Of a stretch of DNA of 5,835 nt, positions 1-5,835 are shown piece after piece. Location of the stretch: positions 1-5,835 of the forward strand of contig DMTJ01000177.1 of NCBI GenBank assembly GCA_003477185.1, given 5' to 3'. Source of the DNA: Lentisphaeria bacterium. Its GTDB lineage: Bacteria; Verrucomicrobiota; Lentisphaeria; JABSQK01; UBA12247. Position numbers and translations under genes: made by a program. Numbering within the stretch: position 1 is the stretch's first letter; each line of letters starts with the position of its first letter. The notes below the pieces were generated by a model, which worked only from the letters and a program-made list of their open reading frames with translations, did not search any database and was not told the origin of the DNA.

Positions 1-2177
1 GCCGATACTCCGAGATCACCGGCGCGATCTCTTCGCACGTCCAGAACGAGCTCTGGCCTGCCCGGCTCAAAGCCGCTGCGGACATCCGAGAGCCCTGCCA
101 TCGAACCAAGTACAGCCGCCAAGCGTTCGCTGTACTGGCGAGTTACGTCTAGATCCGCACTCTGCAGCACGAGCTCGATATCGGCCGTGGAGAGTCCGCC
201 CCCGGAAACCCAAGGAACTTCCGCAATGTTGATTGTGCGGGCATTTGGTACAACCTGGTGCGCTGCTTCACGAACGTCATCCATGACTTCGAATTGACCC
301 ACATCCCGGGCTTGCTTCGGTGTCAGCGTGCCGTAGACATCTATCCTGCTGGGCTCGCCGGCGGCGCCCGCGCCCACCGTTACGAATACCGACTGCACGT
401 GGGTCACGGCGCTGAGTGCGCGGTTCAGCTCGTGCGCCCTCGACTTGCTCTCCTCGATGGCGGTGCCGGGCGGAAGTTCCACTTGGCCCTGAAACTCGCT
501 GCGATCTGCCTTCGAGGTAAAGCCACCGGGCACCTGCGCTGCGATTAGCGCACCGAGATACACCGAACCGATGGCGAGAAGGATTACCAGGTACCGCCAT
601 CGCATGGCAGCTCGTACCACTGCCGCATAGGCCTCGGCCATCCAATCGTGAAACCGTTCGAGCGTGGAGAGAACATGACCGGAACTGTCCGGATCGTGAG
701 CAGTGAGATAACGCGAGCAAAGCATCGGACTCAAGGTCAGCGCCACGAGTAGTGACACGGACACCGAGAACACGATGGCCAGCCCGTAATCCCGGAAGAA
801 CTGCCCCACGACGCCTTCCATGAAAGCGATGGGAACAAAGACGGCCAGAGTGGCAAACGTACCGGCGAGCACGGCAAGACTCACCCGACGGGTCGCTTCC
901 GAGGCTGCCTGGGCCGCGGGCTTACCCTCGTTCACATCCTTCTGAATAGCTTCCACCACCACGATGGCATCGTCGACCAAGAGGCCGATCGCAACCGTCA
1001 ACGCGAGCAGGGTCAGAATATTCAGCGTGATGCCGGCGAGATCGAATACGAAGAAGGTGGCGATCAGCGAGGTCGGAATAGCCGTAGCCACGATGAGTGT
1101 GGCGCGCCAGCTGAGTAGAAAGAAAAACGTGATCATGACCACCAGAAGCATGGCGATCTGCAGTTCCTTGGTGACATCTGCGACAGAGGATTCGATAAAC
1201 CGGCTGATATCACGTGTGGTCGTGATACTGACACCTTGTGGCGCAGATTCGCGCAACTCACCGACCGCTGTCCGGACCCGCCTCGCTACTTCCACAGTAT
1301 TCAGACCACTCTGGCGCCGTACCTCGAGCGCGACGCCTCGCTGACCGTCGAGGATCGCGTAAGAGCGCTCATCCTCGAGGCCATCCTCCACGAGGGCCAC
1401 GTCACGTAGGCGGGTCGGCGGCGCATTGTCGTTGAATCGAATGACCAGATCGGCAAGCTCCGTAGTGTCCTCAGCCTCCGCGTCGGTTCGCACACCAAGC
1501 TCGATGAGGCTGGACGCGAGTTCCATACGGCCGCCAGGCAGTTCGGCGTGTTCTGCCTCGATGGCACGAACGACGTCGTCTGCGGTCACCGCCATGGCCC
1601 GCATGCGCTGCGCATCGAGCCACACACGGATCTCGCGCTCCCGATCCCCGACCAGGTTGATTGAGCCCACCCCCTGAATGCGCTGCAAACGCTCACGAAC
1701 GACGTCGTCCGCAAAGCCAGAAAGCGAACGGATGTCGGTATCACCAGATACCAGCACGCTCAAAATCGGCGCGGCGTCAGGATCGACTTTCTCGACGACG
1801 GAGGGCTCGGTTTCCTGGGGCAGCTCCGAGCGCGCCAGCGCCACCTTGTCTCGAACTTCCTGAGCCTTGAGGTCAGCGTTTTCCTCGAGCTTGAATTCAA
1901 TCGTGATCTGCGAGAGACCTTCGCTGCTCGAGGACCGCAGGCGCTCGATTCCCGAAATATTGTTGACGTACCCCTCCAGAATATCCGTGATCTCGGTTTC
2001 CACTGTTTCCGGCGACGCACCCTCGAGCCGAGTGGTCACCGAGACGTAGGGAAACTCAACCTTTGGGAATAAGTCGACGCCGAGATTGGTGAAACCAAGG
2101 AGGCCGAGAACGACCAGAGAGCCGATCATCATCACGGCAAAGACCGGACGGCGTATGGAAACGTCAGCGATCCACAT
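1..2177 (-). CDS. RND efflux transporter inner-membrane permease, HAE1/AcrB-like (C-terminus beyond window)
   Basis: This is the proton-driven inner-membrane pump of a tripartite RND efflux system. I translated it by hand from the ATG at 2177 to the window edge: 725 uninterrupted codons of an expected 1020-1050, so the C-terminal part, including the conserved TM10 Lys region, is not visible. Residues 5-12 (DVSIRRPV) are the classic N-terminal amphipathic start, followed by TM1 (about 13-32) and the VDLFPKVEFPYVSV porter entry (about 36-49). TM4 carries GLLVDDAIVVVE with the paired proton-relay aspartates D402/D403, equivalent to AcrB D407/D408. LTLSPMLCSRYL ends TM6, and TM7 begins near W527. 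The second porter half begins with PGGFTSKADRSEFQGQVELPPGT. The HAE1-like sequence and the absence of CzcA-type features favour drugs or organic compounds over metals; the substrate is unknown. The start overlaps the adaptor gene by 14 nt, with AGGGA 10 nt upstream. Confidence 0.96.
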   Translation of the reverse strand, partial: MWIADVSIRRPVFAVMMIGSLVVLGLLGFTNLGVDLFPKVEFPYVSVTTRLEGASPETVETEITDILEGYVNNISGIERLRSSSSEGLSQITIEFKLEENADLKAQEVRDKVALARSELPQETEPSVVEKVDPDAAPILSVLVSGDTDIRSLSGFADDVVRERLQRIQGVGSINLVGDREREIRVWLDAQRMRAMAVTADDVVRAIEAEHAELPGGRMELASSLIELGVRTDAEAEDTTELADLVIRFNDNAPPTRLRDVALVEDGLEDERSYAILDGQRGVALEVRRQSGLNTVEVARRVRTAVGELRESAPQGVSITTTRDISRFIESSVADVTKELQIAMLLVVMITFFFLLSWRATLIVATAIPTSLIATFFVFDLAGITLNILTLLALTVAIGLLVDDAIVVVEAIQKDVNEGKPAAQAASEATRRVSLAVLAGTFATLAVFVPIAFMEGVVGQFFRDYGLAIVFSVSVSLLVALTLSPMLCSRYLTAHDPDSSGHVLSTLERFHDWMAEAYAAVVRAAMRWRYLVILLAIGSVYLGALIAAQVPGGFTSKADRSEFQGQVELPPGTAIEESKSRAHELNRALSAVTHVQSVFVTVGAGAAGEPSRIDVYGTLTPKQARDVGQFEVMDDVREAAHQVVPNARTINIAEVPWVSGGGLSTADIELVLQSADLDVTRQYSERLAAVLGSMAGLSDVRSGFEPGRPELVLDVRRDRAGDLGVS

Positions 2178-3303
2178 GCGCCAGATTTCCCTGTACCGAT
2201 GTTTCCGATGCTTGATCGCCAGGGTCAAGGAGCACCAGATCGCCCTCTTTCAGCCCCGCCAGCACTTCCACGTCGTCCGTGTTTAGGTCCCGCACTTGTA
2301 CATTTCGACGTTCGGTGCTCTGCCCATCCACGAGAACGACGAACTTCTGGCCCTGCGTCTCCCGAATCGTGGGGCGCGGAAGAGTCAGTGCTGTCCTCTT
2401 TCCAGTGAGCACCTCCGCACGCACGAACTGACCGGGCTTGATCGCGTAGTCGTCATTGCGCACGGGCAGACGGAACTCTGCCATCCGTGTGGCAGGGTCT
2501 ACCCTGTCATTGATTATGAAAACCTCTGTTTCACGAGGAGGGCTGCTTTCACCGACGTACAGCAGCGCGCGTTGTCCGAGGCGCAGCCTGGACAGCACCG
2601 CCTCCGGCGCCTGCATGATGCCGGCAACGATGTGAGCTTCCGCCAGCTCGACAACGGCCGACTGGCCGCCCATCGAAAATCGGTTGCTCATGTACACGCC
2701 TTCGTCGGCGAAACGACCTGTGATAGTTCCGTCGAATGGCGCGTGCACAATCGTATCTCCAAGCTGTTGCTCGGCAGTGGCTAGGGCGGCTTCGGCCGAC
2801 CTGAGCTGTGCCTGGGCGACCGCGACATCCGTCTCAGTGAGTTCAAACTGTTCCTGGGAGAGAAGGTTACGGGCGACGAGGCTCCGAGCGCGTACGAATC
2901 GCTTCTGCTTGAGTTCGAGCTCTGCACGAACCACGTCGAGCCTGGCCTGAGCCTCATTGACGGCCTGGCGATAGTCGTTCTGCCGAGTGCGGAACAGCGG
3001 GTCGCCCCGGCGCGGGCGGTCACCGACACGAACGAAGATCTCGTCGACCACGCCTTCCACCAGTGGGCCGATGCGACTGGTTTGCTTGGCCGCGATGGTC
3101 CCGCTGGCCCGGATTACCTCCTCGATTTCCACGCGGCGGACCGCAACGACCTCAACGCTTTGCGGCTGGGTGTCGTCAGCAGGGGGCTCTACGACCTGTG
3201 CTTCAGTAGGAACCGAACCTTGCTCCCGGCTCCCGCAGCCTACGACAACGAGGACGCAAGATACCGCGAGCAGCCTTCGCACTTTGACCGACAATTGGTT
3301 CAT
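2164..3303 (-). CDS. RND efflux periplasmic adaptor (membrane-fusion lipoprotein, HlyD/AcrA family)
   Basis: Periplasmic adaptor that would link the RND pump to an outer-membrane channel. It has 379 residues, normal for the family. The N-terminus is a lipoprotein signal: basic VKVRR, a hydrophobic stretch and lipobox V20-V21-G22-C23, so Cys23 should be acylated. Gly rather than Asp follows the Cys. Residues 64-105 form the first half of the lipoyl/barrel-sandwich domain (RASGTIAAKQ, GVVDEIFVRVGDRPRRGDPL). Residues about 108-182 are an Ala/Gln/Glu-rich alpha-hairpin. Residues 184-205 (TIVHAPFDGTITGRFADEGVYM) are the hallmark return strand of the lipoyl domain. A beta-barrel follows (about 215-300) and then a membrane-proximal domain ending in EVLAGLKEGDLVLL. 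The ATG lies 2 nt after the thioesterase stop with no clear Shine-Dalgarno, suggesting translational coupling. The stop lies inside the permease gene, which fits pump and adaptor made together. Confidence 0.95.
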   Translation of the reverse strand: MNQLSVKVRRLLAVSCVLVVVGCGSREQGSVPTEAQVVEPPADDTQPQSVEVVAVRRVEIEEVIRASGTIAAKQTSRIGPLVEGVVDEIFVRVGDRPRRGDPLFRTRQNDYRQAVNEAQARLDVVRAELELKQKRFVRARSLVARNLLSQEQFELTETDVAVAQAQLRSAEAALATAEQQLGDTIVHAPFDGTITGRFADEGVYMSNRFSMGGQSAVVELAEAHIVAGIMQAPEAVLSRLRLGQRALLYVGESSPPRETEVFIINDRVDPATRMAEFRLPVRNDDYAIKPGQFVRAEVLTGKRTALTLPRPTIRETQGQKFVVLVDGQSTERRNVQVRDLNTDDVEVLAGLKEGDLVLLDPGDQASETSVQGNLAHVDR

Positions 3304-3305
3304 GT

Positions 3306-3737
3306 TCAGGGTGCAGCCTGAGAGCTGGCACCGAGGTAAGCGCCGCGGCCACTTGCGACGAGCAGCTCTCCATCTTCCTGATAGACGTACACCTCCGCCG
3401 TGCTGATGCGGGAGCCGATCTTCAGCGGGCGGCCCCGCGCAAGAAGGACGCCTGGACGCGCTGGCCGGTGGAAATCCACACGCAAATCAGCGGTCGCCGT
3501 AACCGCGCCCCCGGCGGCCAAGAGGGTAAACAGCCCTGTCAGATCGACGAGTGCTGCCAAAATTCCGCCATGCGTCGACTCGAGGTGCGGGTTCGAGACC
3601 ATTTCTTCCCGCCATGCGCAGCAAATTGTGGTCTCATCAGGCCCCGAGCCAAGCAGCTCGAGCCCAAGCCAGCGGTGATAAGGGGAGCTGAGCAGCGCCT
3701 GCTCAATGTCTAGCCTGCCGAGTGTCGAATCCGTCAC
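3306..3737 (-). CDS. PaaI-family hotdog-fold thioesterase
   Basis: Predicted cytoplasmic acyl-CoA thioesterase of 143 residues, typical for the single-hotdog PaaI/YdiI group, which acts as a dimer or tetramer. The diagnostic segment is residues 55-70 (THGGILAALVDLTGLF). H56-G57-G58 is the conserved HGG, and D65 on the following helix sits where the catalytic acid of PaaI-type enzymes lies. YHRWLGLELL (20-29) matches the opening of the fold, and TADLRVDFHRPARPGVLLARG (about 82-102) is the usual long central strand pair. The start is GTG: it overlaps the upstream hydrolase stop as GTGA, and GGAGG lies 7 nt upstream. The family hydrolyses aromatic and medium-chain acyl-CoAs; the substrate here cannot be read from sequence. 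Its place inside an efflux operon suggests it processes the same compound, or CoA conjugates of it, that the pump exports or the regulator senses. Confidence 0.93.
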   Translation of the reverse strand: MTDSTLGRLDIEQALLSSPYHRWLGLELLGSGPDETTICCAWREEMVSNPHLESTHGGILAALVDLTGLFTLLAAGGAVTATADLRVDFHRPARPGVLLARGRPLKIGSRISTAEVYVYQEDGELLVASGRGAYLGASSQAAP

Positions 3738-3744
3738 GCGTTTC

Positions 3745-3749
3745 CCTCC
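3745..3749 (-). promoter_or_regulatory. Shine-Dalgarno fixing the GTG start of the thioesterase
   Basis: On the minus strand GGAGG stands 7 nt before the GTG at 3737, in the last codons of the hydrolase. It is the best ribosome binding site in the operon and supports the GTG start over any internal ATG. Because it lies before the hydrolase stop, initiation here could continue even if few ribosomes cross the premature TAG upstream. Confidence 0.7.
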
Positions 3750-4345
3750 CCCTCAAGGCCCTCGAGAAAATCCCGAACTGCCCCCGTAAACGCGTCGTTC
3801 CTGTCTCCGGCAACCATATGACCGGCTCCGGAGATGTCATCGAACCGAGCATGTGGGACCACTTGCAGAAAGGCCTCGGCAGCCTCTGGTGTCACCAGCT
3901 CGCTCATTCGCCCGCGGATTAGCTGTACAGGTAAGCTAAGGCGAGCCGCCGCTTCCTCCAAGCGTTCAAAGCGCCGCTCTTCCCGCGTCGTGACGACATT
4001 GCGAATGAAGTTCGGATCCCAATGCCAGCGATAGCGCCCGTCAGGCCCGCGCCGGAGTGAGCGCCGGAGGCCCTCGCTACTTCGCGCCCTTTCTCGGTGC
4101 GGCAGATAGGCGGCGACGGCTTCGGCTGCTTGGTCGACCGACGTGAAACCATCCTCCAGGTGCGCATGCATGAATCCGAGAACTTTCATCACGCCTACGG
4201 GATCCATCCGAGGGGTGATATCCACCAGCGTCAGGCTACGAAAGGAACCGGGCGCCAGCTCGCCTTCTGCGATCAGCGCCGCCAGCCCCGAAAGCGAGGC
4301 ACCAACAATCGCCGGCCTGCTGGGGAGCTGACCCGCTATGGCGAT

Positions 4346-4348
4346 CTA
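4346..4348 (-). other. Premature amber codon inside the hydrolase gene
   Basis: The plus strand reads CTA here, giving TAG in frame. Flanking codons encode EAFADD before and IAIAGQLPSRPAIVGASLSG after, matching one continuous alpha/beta hydrolase between the oxyanion loop and the nucleophile. A single-base change accounts for it. Confidence 0.9.
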
Positions 4349-4607
4349 GTCGTCCGCAAACGCTTCTATTTGATAAGCCCCATCTGCCGCCCAGTCACTG
4401 TCTCCGTGCCCCCGAAGGTCGATCGCGACAGCCAACCAGCCTGCCTTTGACAGTAGCTCCGCGGTCTGCCTCCAGGCGTGCCGAGTCTGGCCGCCTCCGT
4501 GTCCCAACAGAACGGGAGGTGCGCTATCGTTGCCCCAACGGCTCCCCCGAATGGTTAGACCTGAGGGGGTGTTGAACGTGACATCCAGCATGAAAAGTAG
4601 TATCTGC

Positions 4608-4620
4608 ACATATGATATGT
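4608..4620. promoter_or_regulatory. Perfect palindrome, candidate MarR operator
   Basis: The sequence ACATAT-G-ATATGT is a perfect inverted repeat of 6-bp arms around one base. It is followed directly by TTGCAA (4620-4625), itself a palindrome of the kind seen in MarR boxes. It overlaps -10-like hexamers on both strands, so a bound MarR dimer could block both transcripts. Its position in the divergent gap next to the regulator gene is the main argument; binding is inferred. Confidence 0.5.
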
Positions 4621-4652
4621 TGCAATACTATACGACCATGACAACAACAGCA

Positions 4653-4658
4653 AAGAGG
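4653..4658 (+). promoter_or_regulatory. Ribosome binding site of marR
   Basis: AAGAGG lies 9 nt before the ATG at 4668. The other in-frame candidate starts (4638 and 4590) lack any purine-rich site at proper distance, and the 4590 start would run through the candidate operator. This decides the start in favour of 4668. Confidence 0.5.
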
Positions 4659-4667
4659 CTTTCGGCA

Positions 4668-5165
4668 ATGGGTCAGGAGAAGCGCAATGCCTCCGCGGAA
4701 GAGGGCGTTCCGTTGTGGCGCAAGGCGGCGACGTGGGACGCAGAACAGGACCCCGGGTTTTTGATCGCGGACGTGGCACGGTTGCTACGTGCGGCCTTCG
4801 AGCGACAGATCTCCGAGACCGGTCTCACCCGCACGCAATGGCAAGCGCTGGTCTACTTGATCCGCCTGGATGGTCTAACCCAGACCGAGCTCGCACAACA
4901 ACTGGACATCGGTAAGGCAACGATCGGCGGCGTCGTCGATCGGCTGGCCCGGGCAGGCCTGGTGGAGCGACGCGACGACCCGGTAGATCGGCGCGCCAAT
5001 CGGGTTTACGTGACGGATGCTGCGAAGCAGTTGGTTCCCCTCATGCGTTCCAAGGCAGCCGAATTGTACGACGAGGTGTTCGGCGAACTGCCTCCGGGGC
5101 AACGTGAGCACATGTTCAATGGCTTGCAACGTGTGCGTCTGAAGCTGCTAGACAACTCCGGCTGA
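4668..5165 (+). CDS. MarR-family transcriptional regulator
   Basis: Winged helix-turn-helix regulator of 165 residues, usual for MarR proteins, which act as DNA-binding dimers released by small ligands such as phenolics. After a polar N-terminus of about 27 residues comes the dimerisation helix (DPGFLIADVARLLRAAFERQ, 28-47). Next are GLTRTQWQALVYL (52-64) and the HTH LTQTELAQQLDIGKATIGGVVDRLARAGLV (about 70-99), with the recognition helix near K83-A96. The wing is RRDDPVDRRANRVYVTD (101-117), containing the hallmark DxRR. The C-terminal helix (about 118-165) completes the dimer interface. The gene is transcribed away from the hydrolase-thioesterase-efflux operon, the common arrangement for a local repressor that also controls itself. 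No conserved cysteine suggesting OhrR-type peroxide sensing is seen: the protein has no Cys from the chosen start. A longer form from ATG 4638 (175 residues) is possible. Confidence 0.94.
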   Translation: MGQEKRNASAEEGVPLWRKAATWDAEQDPGFLIADVARLLRAAFERQISETGLTRTQWQALVYLIRLDGLTQTELAQQLDIGKATIGGVVDRLARAGLVERRDDPVDRRANRVYVTDAAKQLVPLMRSKAAELYDEVFGELPPGQREHMFNGLQRVRLKLLDNSG

Positions 5166-5459
5166 ACTCAAAGAGATCGACGTTGCAATACACTGACCGG
5201 CAATACCACGGAGAAGCACGGCGCCCAGATTACGGGGCCAGGTGATGTCTTTGACTACTGCGGTGCCGACGTTCTGCAGATATCGTTAGACGTCCTCGGC
5301 AGCCATCCCGGATCCCAACCCGTGGCTGGTGCGCGATTGCCGAAATTGAGGCATCGGGAACACGTTGCCTCGGATCCAATGGATGCTGCCTAATGTTGGA
5401 CTGATGAATACTCGCAGCCGCCGACAAGGGGTGTAGTGCATGCGCTCGGTGTTTGGTGT

Positions 5460-5738
5460 CTGACGTGATGTGAATTTGCAGTCCGGCACTCTATTTAGCA
5501 TCCCGATACAAAGCCTCGGAGTACAGTCGCTGCTTTCCGAGGCTTCGTATCACTATGACTATGCTCCCATGCGAACGCGGGTTGTGGATCCTGAACGCCA
5601 AGCGCAGGATTTGCCGGACCGGCAGTGGGCGCGCGCCCTGATCGGCAGTACAGCTGCCTCGGGCGATGGGGTCCATTGCGAGCGCCCGAAGAGCGACGAA
5701 ATCGGCCTGAATCTAGCCGAAAAGTGAGCTGACGTGAT
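5460..5738 (+). repeat. Direct repeat pair CTGACGTGAT bracketing a 259-nt segment
   Basis: CTGACGTGAT occurs at 5460-5469 and 5729-5738. The match extends to 12 of 13 bases if one mismatch is allowed (both continue N-TG). The pair encloses the long hairpin and the small open frame 5470-5727. A chance origin is not excluded, since a 10-mer match is short. Confidence 0.35.
5505..5551. repeat. Long inverted repeat / hairpin
   Basis: GATACAAAGCCTCGG (5505-5519) is mirrored by CCGAGGCTTCGTATC (5537-5551): 15 pairs with one mismatch that becomes a G-U pair in RNA. A further A-T pair (5520/5536) makes 16, around a loop of 15 bases. No T-run follows on the plus strand, so a classical rho-independent terminator is unlikely. 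No integron core site (GTTRRRY) was found beside it. It could be a cruciform, a protein-binding site, a small mobile-element remnant or a structured RNA. Confidence 0.8.
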
Positions 5739-5739
5739 C

Positions 5740-5765
5740 TGGGGGTATCTATGGGGGCATTTCTA
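5740..5765 (+). repeat. Tandem G-rich direct repeats, candidate integrase arm sites
   Basis: TGGGGGTATCTA (5740-5751) is followed at once by TGGGGGCATTTCTA (5752-5765). The shared pattern is TGGGGGYAT. They stand 40-65 bases inside the tmRNA-like 3' end. Tyrosine integrases bind short direct repeats (arm sites) at such distances from the crossover core, which is the basis of the suggestion; no integrase gene is in the window. Confidence 0.4.
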
Positions 5766-5804
5766 GCGCTTAGCAGAATAATCTATTGATTTATAAGGCG
5801 ATGT

Positions 5805-5824
5805 GATTGCCGCCACCTCCACCA
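5805..5824 (+). other. tmRNA/tRNA 3'-end-like sequence, candidate att site
   Basis: GATTGCCGCCACCTCCACCA resembles the end of a tmRNA or tRNA-Ala-like gene: T-loop tail GATT, T-stem strand, acceptor strand CACCTCC, discriminator A and an encoded CCA. The acceptor strand would pair with GGGGGTG with T opposite G at position 3, the G3-U70 alanine identity pair shared by tmRNA and tRNA-Ala. The upstream bases do not form a T-arm with a TTC loop, and no tmRNA 5' end or tag-peptide frame is found in the preceding 350 bases, so it is not a whole RNA gene. Such 3' fragments are left at the far end of elements that integrate into ssrA or tRNA genes. The match is short and could be chance. Confidence 0.42.
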
Positions 5825-5835
5825 CATTAAGATCG

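Larger units (their letters stand above)
3734..4591 (-). pseudogene. alpha/beta-fold hydrolase, interrupted by one in-frame TAG
   Basis: Serine hydrolase of the alpha/beta fold, first gene of the operon. From the ATG at 4591 the frame runs 81 codons, meets TAG (4346-4348), then continues in the same frame for 203 sense codons to the stop at 3734-3736. No frameshift is involved, and protein similarity runs across the stop. Before it: LLGHGGGQTRHAW (oxyanion region, about residues 28-40) and DLRGHGDSDW (58-67). After it: VGASLSG with the predicted nucleophile Ser99, LVDITPR, a cap region, RGRMSELVT (possible acid Glu231) and GAGHMVAGDRNDAF with predicted His258 (stop counted as codon 82). Homologues I recall have Leu at the stop position (FADDL), which TTG to TAG would explain. 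The fifth nucleophile-elbow residue is Ser, not the usual Gly. Alternatives are a sequencing error, readthrough, or two separate polypeptides. An upstream GTG (4609) would add six residues. Substrate unknown. Confidence 0.85.
4592..4667. promoter_or_regulatory. Divergent regulatory region between hydrolase operon and marR
   Basis: This 76-nt gap is visibly richer in A and T than its surroundings and must hold the promoters of both the minus-strand operon and the plus-strand marR gene. It contains -10-like hexamers such as TATGAT (4611-4616, plus), TACTAT (4626-4631, plus) and TATCAT (4617-4612, minus). None is paired with a good -35 at normal spacing, so I do not assign exact promoters. The candidate operator sits in the middle. 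Confidence 0.6.
5166..5835. other. Gene-poor region with repeats and a possible integration end
   Basis: I see no convincing protein gene in these 670 bases. Short open frames on both strands (for example 5470-5727 plus and 5286-5501 minus) lack ribosome binding sites and recognisable motifs, and they overlap one another. No clear rho-independent terminator follows marR. The stretch holds a long inverted repeat (5505-5551), a 10-nt direct repeat (5460-5469 and 5729-5738), G-rich direct repeats (5740-5765) and a tmRNA/tRNA 3'-end-like sequence (5805-5824). The last 100 bases are AT-rich compared with the operon. It may be decayed DNA at the edge of a mobile element. Confidence 0.6.

Noticed and set aside
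277..720. Minus-strand frame of 147 codons within the permease region
   Set aside because: It is Arg/Ser/Gly-rich and out of frame with the continuous RND permease reading frame, which covers the same bases.
2296..2784. Plus-strand frame of 162 codons opposite the adaptor gene
   Set aside because: It is antisense to a clear RND adaptor; its translation has no family features and fits a GC-rich shadow frame.
4097..4450. Plus-strand frame of 117 codons opposite the hydrolase
   Set aside because: It is antisense to conserved hydrolase motifs, including the nucleophile elbow, and has no own signature.
4675..4689. AGGAG followed by ATG (4687) as an alternative start near marR
   Set aside because: The ATG is out of the marR frame and its frame closes after about 25 codons.
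5286..5501. Minus-strand open frames (5286-5501 and 5230-5427) as a gene or transposase remnant
   Set aside because: Both use weak context, overlap each other in different frames and show no transposase or other family motif.
5505..5551. Rho-independent terminator or integron attC site
   Set aside because: No T-run follows the stem, and no GTTRRRY core or its complement flanks it.
5470..5727. Plus-strand open frame of 85 codons with a GTG start
   Set aside because: It has no ribosome binding site and no recognisable motif, and the long hairpin lies inside it. Coding is not supported, though a novel small protein cannot be excluded.
5470..5824. A complete tmRNA gene ending at 5824
   Set aside because: No acceptor 5' strand, no GGATTCGACG-like start and no ANDENYALAA-type tag frame appear at the expected distance.

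Overview
The window looks like accessory DNA from a GC-rich Gram-negative bacterium, probably a gammaproteobacterium. This is inferred from a lipid-anchored RND adaptor, an HAE1-type RND pump, and the protein families present; no taxonomic marker is available.

Layout: positions 1-4591 hold four tightly packed genes on the minus strand, read from high to low coordinates. They are an alpha/beta hydrolase (4591-3734, interrupted by an in-frame TAG), a PaaI-type hotdog thioesterase (3737-3306), an RND membrane-fusion lipoprotein (3303-2164) and an RND inner-membrane permease (2177 to the window edge; the last 30% or so is outside). The junctions are a 4-nt overlap, a 2-nt gap and a 14-nt overlap, so this reads as one translationally coupled operon. 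A MarR-family regulator (4668-5165, plus strand) is divergently transcribed. A short AT-rich intergenic region between them carries a perfect 6-1-6 palindrome, a good candidate for the MarR operator.

Working model (inference): MarR senses a small, perhaps aromatic or acylated, compound. When it binds, an operon is released that pairs two hydrolytic enzymes (ester/amide-type hydrolase and acyl-CoA thioesterase) with a tripartite efflux pump. No outer-membrane TolC-like gene is in view; it could lie left of the window or be supplied in trans.

Positions 5166-5835 contain no convincing gene. They hold a strong 15-16 bp inverted repeat, two direct-repeat pairs, and at the right edge a 20-nt sequence resembling the 3' end (T-loop to CCA) of a tmRNA or tRNA-Ala-like gene. 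The rest of such an RNA is absent. With the G-rich repeats about 50 bp inside it, this resembles the distal attachment site of a tyrosine-recombinase integrative element, in which case the MarR/efflux operon may be cargo at the edge of a genomic island.
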